From contig NC_012877.2 in the NCBI RefSeq assembly GCF_000003195.3, positions 15,059,344-15,123,343 of the forward strand: a stretch of DNA of 64,000 nt. The letters run 5' to 3'. The translations under genes were made by a program, and so were the position numbers. Positions 56,867 through 64,000 of the stretch are shown one piece after another. Below the pieces are notes generated by a model, which saw only the letters and a program-made list of their open reading frames with translations, searched no databases and had not been told where the DNA came from. The DNA comes from Sorghum bicolor (lineage: Eukaryota > Streptophyta > Magnoliopsida > Poales > Poaceae). Position 1 is the stretch's first letter, and each line of letters begins with the position of its first letter.

Positions 56867-58118
56867 TGTTGACGGTCCTTGATGCTCACATTTAACCATC
56901 AACTAATCATAGAAAAGGATCCAAATGCAACCAACACCTAGACTTAGGGTTTTATCTGACATAATTCCACAAGTTTTGGTGTTTGTCTATTTCTGCAGGG
57001 GGTTATCAGGAAATACGGAAGAAAGGCCCACACGTCGGGTTTACATAGAGATATTAACGTGCCGCACAATTATCTACCATCTAGAAGACTCCAGAAGCCA
57101 CGGGACCGAAGCGGAGGCCGAGAGGGCTCAGGCACAGGGCGCCCGCCCTAGTCCCTTGGGCGCCTGCCCTCCCCCCTGGACCAATCAGGGTGAAGTTCGG
57201 GGATCATGCTCCACCGACCTAATACTTCAAGGAAAACCGTGCGATCAATGTCGGTTTGATCCGATGGCCAAGATTCACTTGAAGGGACTATAAAACCAGA
57301 CCCCCTGGCCCCTGGAGATCATACCTCTTCTACAGAATCAAAGTTAGAGTTCCAATTCTTCATCCAAGTAGAGAGGATCCCTCTAGTTCTTCTAGTTCTA
57401 GTTCCTCTAGTTCTAGTTCTAGTTCCTCTAGTTCTAGTTCTAGTTAGTTGTAGTTGTAATCTAGAAAATAGGGAGAGAGAAGAGGAGAGCAGAGGAGGAG
57501 CCAGATCTGTCGGATCTTCCTCAACATTGTACTTTTGCAGCAACTGGTTCATTCTTCATCGTTCTCCAGGTTCTTCAATTCATAACTCCTGAGTTCTTTA
57601 ATTACTTTTATTTACATTCAAGTTATTTATTGGATTCCCGCTTGCATCAAGTGCTCTAGTCTTTATAACGCTAGAGTAGTAATTAATAGATTAGACGTGG
57701 TGTTTAGTCTTGCGATTACTTGGAATTGCACCCAATCCTGCGGATTGTTGTGGTAGCCTTAGGGTAGTGACAGCCCTAACGGTCGACGTATTCCACCACG
57801 TTCGGATCGGTGTTTGTAGGACCGTAGTCAGACCTTCCTAGCCCCCTTCTCATCTTTTTCTATGGTTAGTGCTCTGATGTCCCGATATAGATAATCTTGA
57901 AGTAATTCTTGATTATTAGATCAACTAGAGAACTCTCAGGAAACTTCCTCTCTTCCCACCAAAAATAATTATATAGTTATCCTTGGGCGATCTTGGATCT
58001 TAATTAGTACACTTACGTTCTCTGTGGAAAATCGATACTCTGGAATACTCCCGGGTGAAGGCTACATCGGTATCCGTGCGCTTGCAGATTTTTCTGTTTG
58101 CGTTTAAAATACCCAACA
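56867..58118 (+). repeat. K2 5' LTR
   Basis: 1252 bp. TATAAAA 57289-57295. CTAGTT-type microsatellite at about 57380-57447. Confidence 0.94.
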
Positions 58119-58125
58119 AGCTTTC

Positions 58126-58143
58126 TGGCGCCGTTGCTGGGGA
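58126..58143 (+). other. Primer-binding site (tRNA-Asp type), K2
   Basis: TGGCGCCGTTGCTGGGGA, one base off K1. Confidence 0.82.
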
Positions 58144-58237
58144 ACGGTAGCTGTGCTAGTTTCGAACCAAGTCGTCCCATGTATCCTTTTTCTTTTCCTT
58201 TTTAACCACACTCACCTTACCATTTTCACCATACCAC

Positions 58238-58450
58238 ATGGATTTCACTCTAAGCATTAATGAGCATGGAATTTATTTCATAGCCACTTCATTTACTCCA
58301 TGCTCATATGCAACATCTTCACAATCCATTGGTCTCTCCAACATCACCACATTCGAGATCTCCAACCCCCACTTCCTTTCTATTTATAAAAACTTTAAAA
58401 GGGTGGTTGTCGATGCATATGTCTATAATAAATTTTGCAGATCTCGTTGA
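58238..58450 (+). pseudogene. Remnant of the unknown 5' ORF (K2)
   Basis: 70 codons from MDFTLSINEHG to CRSR, the same tail as in K1 and at the end of the longer ORF in L. Open but far shorter than in L. No domain recognised. Confidence 0.55.
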
Positions 58451-59837
58451 GTTGATCTTGATATAGGTTTGCGTTGGAGGGGAAACCACTTCGCCGACAT
58501 AAATTGATGGTTTCCCAAGGACAAGCTTAGTGTCCTAAAACAAGCACTGATCAGATCGTAACATGAGCTTTTAATTATTTGCAACATTACCTTGTGTATT
58601 GAGCATATAAGGATAATTGTAAAAAAATTCCTTCGGGTATTCTTGTCACTAACCTTTCTAGGATTGGAGCAAGAAGATCGGATGAATGACAAGCACAAGG
58701 TATGTCCAACCAATCATCATACAACATTGAATTAAATTCATCCAAACTTGAATTTTACAAAATTCAAGCTTGGGGGAGTACTTTACATAAAAACATCCTT
58801 TGCAATGTTGCTATGTTGGTTGTCCTTACCTTTGAGACATGCTCAATTTGTTAAATACTAAACACACTACTTCATCTCCACTTAAGTAGATCTCTATAAA
58901 TGCTCTCATGGTACCTTTATTTGCTTTAGTATATGTTTAGGTTTGGAGTAGTTTCATTTATCTCTTAATTAAGCATGGTGCTTAGTTAGGAATGATGATC
59001 TTACTTCCAAGGGATTTTAAATTAAGCATGATGCTTAGGTTAAAATGCCCTCCTAAATCAAATTAGACATGGTGTCTAGGTTGATCTTTGAGCCGATAGT
59101 ATGCTATAGTAGATATTGGATATTTTGTTGGACTAACCCCTGTAGGAAAACTTTCAATATCAACCTGGGAAGTCCTGAGATAAACTCACATTGGAGACAA
59201 AGAGAGACACACATGAAGTTTAACAATTTACACAAGGAAGGCATAGCTCACAAGAGATGATCCATGGAGGGTGCCAAAAACACGATGCACAACCGCTAAG
59301 AGAGGAAAGCTTCCACAAGGTGATACTGTACCATCACTCTTCAAGTAAGGTAACATCTTAAAGTACTTGACTATCACTTTTATAAGCTTCTCCTTGGTTC
59401 TGGCGTTCACATGAGTAAAAGAGACAAACATGTATGATTTACAACTCTAGATTAACCAACCCAATCGATTCAACATGTTTAGTCCTTCCACCTTTGTGAT
59501 TCCACACTCCTAATCATATGAGCTAAAATGTTGCACATTCAATCTTTGGAAGATATAAACAAAACATAAATATAGATAGATTATCTTTCCATTAGGTTGA
59601 GCGATTTGATCTGACAAATGTTTTAAATGCTACACTCATGATCTTATTATCCATCAACTTTGTCTTGCTCACTATGCTTAAGGTTAGAGAAGAACAAATA
59701 CACTTTTGGTTCTGTTGGTGTTTTCCACCAATAGGGCCCATGCACTTGATCTCTGCCTTGTCTCTATGAATAGGCACACTTCGAGCAAAATATGAAGGAC
59801 TTTTACAACTCCGAGACTCCACCGAGTGAAGAACCTA
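58451..59837 (+). other. K2 interior without genes
   Basis: Colinear with K1 30254-31675, with AAGCTTGGGGGAG at 58766-58778. Nothing coding seen. Confidence 0.55.
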
Positions 59838-61043
59838 GATTTACGAGCACAAACACACTGGAGATACTGGACACTCAGGCAATCACTGCCCTGAGATGCT
59901 TGAGGACGTAACTACTGGAGTAACCCCATTGTGGAAGTAATTACTGACCTTCTGCCGGTCAAGAGAGACAATCCAGGACGCCCCGTCATCCCGATCTCCA
60001 TCGGAATGGTGGACTTCCCAGAAGCACTCTGCAACTTTGGCTCCAGCGTCAACATTATGCTCAGGGTACTCTATGAAATTCTTTACACATCCTTTCCTAG
60101 AAACAACCATGTGTTTGCAGCTTGCAGATCAGACACTAAGTTTCCCAAAGGGGATATTTAAGAACTTCTGCGTCCGAGTTGGTACCTTGTACGCCCCAGC
60201 AGACTTCATGGTGATAGAGACTGGTACTGATGAGAGGGGACCCATCATCCTAGGGAGGCCATTCCTGAACACCTCGGGAGCTGTCATCTATGCTAGTGCT
60301 GCCAAGATCAGTTTCTACATCAAGGGGAAGAAGGAGACGTTTTCCTTCAAGAACAAGACTACACAAATCTTAGAGCAATCCCGACATGAACCAAGGAAGA
60401 GGACCAACAGGAGGAACAAGAACAAGCAAATGTGTACCGAGTCAGCTAAGATGGTCACTGCAGCTCAAGGAGGTCAAGATCGTCAACTCAAGTCACCTTT
60501 CTTGATCAAGAAGGACGACCCTGGTGTCCCAAGCATCGAGTGCACAATCAACGGATATTCTTTTCAGAAGACACTCTACGACACCGGATCTAACGTCAAC
60601 ATAATGGCCGCAGTCACTTATCAGCTCCTGCATGGAACCATGTCCCTACAACCAACATACATTCAGCTCCAGATGATTTTAAGGTTATTGACATGGGAGA
60701 AGACAAGTACGATCCACCCATCATCCTTGGAAGACCGTTCCTCAGCATTGTTAAAGCAATCATCTACATTGGAACCGGAGAAGTCCACATGCACTTCCCC
60801 TCTGAGAAGGTCAGGGCAAGAAGAAGACGACGCAACCGCAACCAGAGGAGGCAAATCATCAAGGACGGATGGGCAGACTATAAAGGAGAAGTCGTAAGGT
60901 CTGAAGACATACAACTTGAACAGAACTGTCCTGAGGAGACCGTAGCACCGAGTCAGGTGTGTAGAGAGAAGATAGTTATACATGAAGAGGAGGCACCGCC
61001 GGAACCACCGACTACGCCATCCAGCGAATCCCAGGACCACTGA
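59838..61043 (+). pseudogene. Tandem retropepsin-like region of K2
   Basis: Domain 1 has N-F-G (60033-60041) in place of D-F-G and a two-base loss just after it near 60076. The open frame 60037-60897 carries its second half (IILGRPFL), the basic linker and domain 2 with D-T-G at 60580-60588. The shared roughly 80-bp deletion in domain 2 shifts frame, and the remainder continues in 60693-61043 (IILGRPFL). Confidence 0.75.
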
Positions 61044-63196
61044 GAAAACGGAGAGTCCCGTTCGGAGGACGTAAAAACACCGAACGCCTTGCCAAAAGGT
61101 AAACTTGGTAGTTATCTTTTTCCTTTTAATTATTTAAAATAGTTTTGTTAGTTAATCAGGTTCATATCATCTTGAAACGAAAATAAAAATGTTAAAAATA
61201 GTAAGCCCCATGTGAGTATGCTCATGGCATAAAACCCATAAGTACATTCACTGTGGTGGCATAAAAATAAATATATATATATTCCTGTCCTATAAAAATG
61301 AAAATATAAAAATAAATTTATGATCCTACTAAAGAGAGTAACATTTATTGAGGAGGCTCAACATGATAAAGGCTAGATATTTATGCTAACACTTAACTAG
61401 TTCCACAAAGCTTTGTTGTCTATTTGAGCTCCACAGAATTAAAGGATCAAAGAAGACTAGTAGACGGAGGACATCCTAATCAATGTCAGGGTGCTGCCGA
61501 CATTCAAATACACCTCCGCCACCTGCTACATCAAAAGGAATTACGTCAAAATCCAGCTTGGGGGAGAGCACCTCCATTTATCCAGCTAAGTATTCTACTC
61601 ACGTTTATATTTTACTCAAATAATAAAAAGATGCATAATCATAAAAACCCAAATAAAGATTTTGTGCTTATATATATATATCTTTGCTTAGTTTGCTAAA
61701 TAAATAAATAAAATTTTCTATGAACCCTCACGATAAGCTCTCACATGGAAAGATGAATAGTTGCTCTGCCATGACTAGTTCTCAAAATTGAAATCTCTCT
61801 CAAGTTTAGGCATCACTGTTATTAATTAAGATTTGCTCTAAACCTGAACTTGTGGGAAGAGTACTTGAAATGAAGTCTAAGTCGTTAACGGATATGATAT
61901 GGGAAGGTTGAGCTGCTGTTTATCTGTTCCTAGAGATGCTAGAATTCTGGAGAATTGTATCTTTAAAAACCTTTAAAATATCACATGATGAGTTCCTGTA
62001 TGATGAGAGTTTAAATTCCTACCACAACCATATATACATGCTTGCTAGACTTTGAGCCACACATTTACTTTTTACTGCTTATGAGCATTGAGTGTGGTCA
62101 AGCTGTGTAGACCCTTAGGAGCTTGTCATGTGGTTAAGTCAAGATTCACTTGCACGTTCACTCATACATGCTACTTCTACTCTGGAAGTACCATCCACAT
62201 ATACCCATTTCCATCTGCAAAACCACCCAAAAATATTCTACTCCTAATCCGGGAGAGAATAGCCAAAAATATTTCTATTTTTTCCCTGTGAAATAAATGC
62301 TCAAGTTATCTTGTTACTACCACTTGCTATATTATCTCATGAGATGAGTGCTCTAAAGAAAAAAAAGAGAGAAAAAAATACGAGGAAATAAAAAGGGGCA
62401 AGTGCCCGGAACCTCGAAAGAAAAGAAAAAGTGAGACGAGAGGTAAAAATGGACAAGTGTCCGACAGTAGAATTAGGGGTACGAGATACCCACCTGAGAG
62501 AAAAGAAAAAAGAAAATATAGAGCATCTCATTCTCCTCAAAAGTTTCAAAAGAGCAAGAAAGGTATGTATCCCTTCAAAAGAGCACAAGTAGAATTAGAC
62601 TTTCACCATTGTTATCACCATCATCACCATACACCATTCATTTGCCACACATACACATCTTGATTTGACTTATTGACTTGTTCTTTTGGATCCATGGTTT
62701 GACTATGCAATAAATGTCTTGTAAGTATGTATTAGCTATCTCCCACCTATGAGCTCCAGATATCAAAACCTTATTAGAGTAGGGTGAGAGAGAAGGCAAT
62801 GGCACTATGCCTCATACCAAAAATACCACATACTTTGAGAGAAAGCATACACCATTACTGCCTTGGTAAGGATCCAGAAATACCACAAAAGAGAGACTAG
62901 AGAGAGTCATACAAGGAATCTCTGAGTTTTATTTGAAAATCTGCAAAAACTCCAGAGCTATAGCTGATCAAGAATAAGAGACATGGTGCTTGACTAGACC
63001 GTTCTATCTTTTAACTACTCAAGACACAGGTGACGGTTGCAAGCCCCATGGTGGAAGGTAAAATGAGTGAATTTAAATCTTAACAGTTTACCCTAACCCA
63101 GAGATGAGATCTTGTTTGAACGTATGTGTATCTTTAAGGCATGAAACCACTGCAGAAACTCTTGAGTTCATCTTTGCTCAGGGATGAGCAAAGGTT
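61044..63196 (+). other. K2 3' non-coding region
   Basis: Colinear with K1 32909-35087. Internal polypurine-like tract at 61555-61566. Confidence 0.55.
62381..62416 (+). ncRNA. Conserved nested RNA hairpin, K2
   Basis: Outer stem CGAGG 62381-62385 with CCTCG 62412-62416; inner GGGC 62396-62399, AAGT, GCCC 62404-62407. Downstream are a second hairpin GGAC-AAGT-GTCC and a third GGGTA-CGAGA-TACCC within about 90 bp. Confidence 0.5.
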
Positions 63197-63211
63197 AAGC
63201 TTGGGGGAGCT
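63197..63211 (+). other. Polypurine tract of K2
   Basis: AAGCTTGGGGGAGCT directly before the 3' LTR. Confidence 0.85.
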
Positions 63212-64000
63212 TGTTGACGGTCCTTGATGCTCACATTTAACCATCAACTAATCATAGAAAAGGATCCAAATGCAACCAACACCTAGACTTAGGGTTTTAT
63301 CTGACAGAATTCCACAAGTTTTGGTGTTTGTCTATTTCTGCAGGGGGTTATCAGGAAATACGGAAGAAAGGCCCACACGTCGGGTTTACATAGAGATATT
63401 AACGTGCCGCACAATTATCTACCATCTAGAAGACTCCAGAAGCCACGGGACCGAAGCGGAGGCCGAGAGGGCTCAGGCACAGGGCGCCCGCCCTCCCCCC
63501 TGGACCAATCAGGGTGAAGCTCGGGGATCATGCTCCACCGACCTAATACTTCAAGGAAAACCATGCGATCAATGTCGGTTTGATCCGATGGCCCAGATTC
63601 ACTTGAAGGGACTATAAAACCAGACCCCCTGGCCCCTGGAGATCATACCTCTTCTACAGAATCAAAGTTAGGGTTTCAATTCTTCATCCAAGTAGAGAGG
63701 ATCCCTCTAGTTCTTCTAGTTCTAGTTTCTCTAGTTCTAGTTCTAGTTAGTTCTAGTTGTAATCTAGAAAATAGGGAGAGAGAAGAGGAGAGCGGAGGAG
63801 GAGCCAGATCTGTCGGATCTTCCTCAACATTGTACTTTTGCAGCAACTGGTTCGTTCTTCATCGTTCTCCAGGTTCTTCAATTCATAACTCCTGAGTTCT
63901 TTAATTACTTTTATTTACATTCAAGTTATTTATTGGATTCCCGCTTGCATCAAGTGCTCTAGTCTTTATAACGCTAGAGTAGTAATTAATAGATTAGACG
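63212..64000 (+). repeat. K2 3' LTR, truncated by window end
   Basis: First 789 bp of a K LTR. TATAAAA at 63613-63619. One of the two GGGCGCCC blocks present in the 5' LTR is missing here. Confidence 0.94.

Larger units (their letters stand above)
56867..64000 (+). mobile_element. Athila-like element K2, runs off the window
   Basis: 5' LTR 56867-58118, interior 58119-63211, 3' LTR from 63212. Inserted in the antisense PMD gene of copy B; the five preceding bases are GTTAC, whose second copy should lie beyond the window. Interior colinear with K1, no polymerase. Confidence 0.93.

Noticed and set aside
57380..57447. CTAGTT repeats considered as a CRISPR or satellite array
   Set aside because: A short microsatellite within K LTRs with variable unit number between the two LTRs of one element.

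Overview
The window is intergenic heterochromatin of a plant genome, most likely a grass (Poaceae, probably panicoid; inferred from the retrotransposon lineages and GC-rich LTR style, not from any host gene). I see no host gene, rRNA, tRNA, CRISPR array or bacterial feature. Nearly every base belongs to nested LTR retrotransposons of the Ty3/Gypsy class. Two groups are present: (i) Tat-lineage elements (copies A, B, C; LTRs of about 720 bp), with gag, protease, RT, RNase H, a second archaeal-type RNase H and integrase, plus an accessory gene in ANTISENSE orientation between pol and the 3' LTR; (ii) Athila-like non-autonomous elements with a tRNA-Asp-type primer site, in three LTR subfamilies that I call J (LTR about 1.65 kb), K (about 1.26 kb) and L (about 1.24 kb).

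Layout. 1-1619: two abutting K-type LTR pieces in opposite orientation. 1620-2960: an unclassified LTR-like segment on the minus strand. 2961-4394: GC-rich, decayed, unidentified DNA. 4395-18807: element J0 (5' LTR, gag, start of protease, then a deletion straight into its 3' LTR). Tat copy A (7846-18090, minus strand, TSD TCTGT) sits inside that 3' LTR. 18808-19893: end of a minus-strand K-like element. Tat copy C starts at 19894 and is interrupted at 22735 by Tat copy B. B runs 22735-25670, resumes at 49643 and is cut at 56867 by K2, which runs off the window. Inside B lies J (25671-49637, TSD GTTGG), which itself holds K1 (28658-36382, TSD ATCAC) and L (41272-49195, TSD CTAAG). This gives at least five nesting levels.

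How the parts work. Copy B keeps most of a Tat pol, but with stops and an RT lacking its first catalytic block. Copy A has lost protease and RT, leaving an in-frame gag-RNase H fusion. Both A and B carry the antisense gene: six exons in A, with its own TATA box, encoding a plant mobile domain (PMD) followed by a proline-rich linker and a coiled-coil tail. The Tat copies are saturated with the hexamer GCCGAT/ATCGGC on both strands, in LTRs, exons and non-coding DNA, and it forms precisely spaced palindromes before and after the antisense gene. The Athila-like elements have no RT or integrase. They encode gag and/or two tandem retropepsin-like domains. L carries an unrecognised ORF where gag should be. 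The 3' non-coding part of J, K and L holds a hairpin with a compensatory base-pair change.

The most interesting candidate system is the antisense PMD gene together with the dispersed GCCGAT motif. It resembles, by analogy only, transposon-encoded anti-silencing factors that recognise short motifs amplified in their own element.
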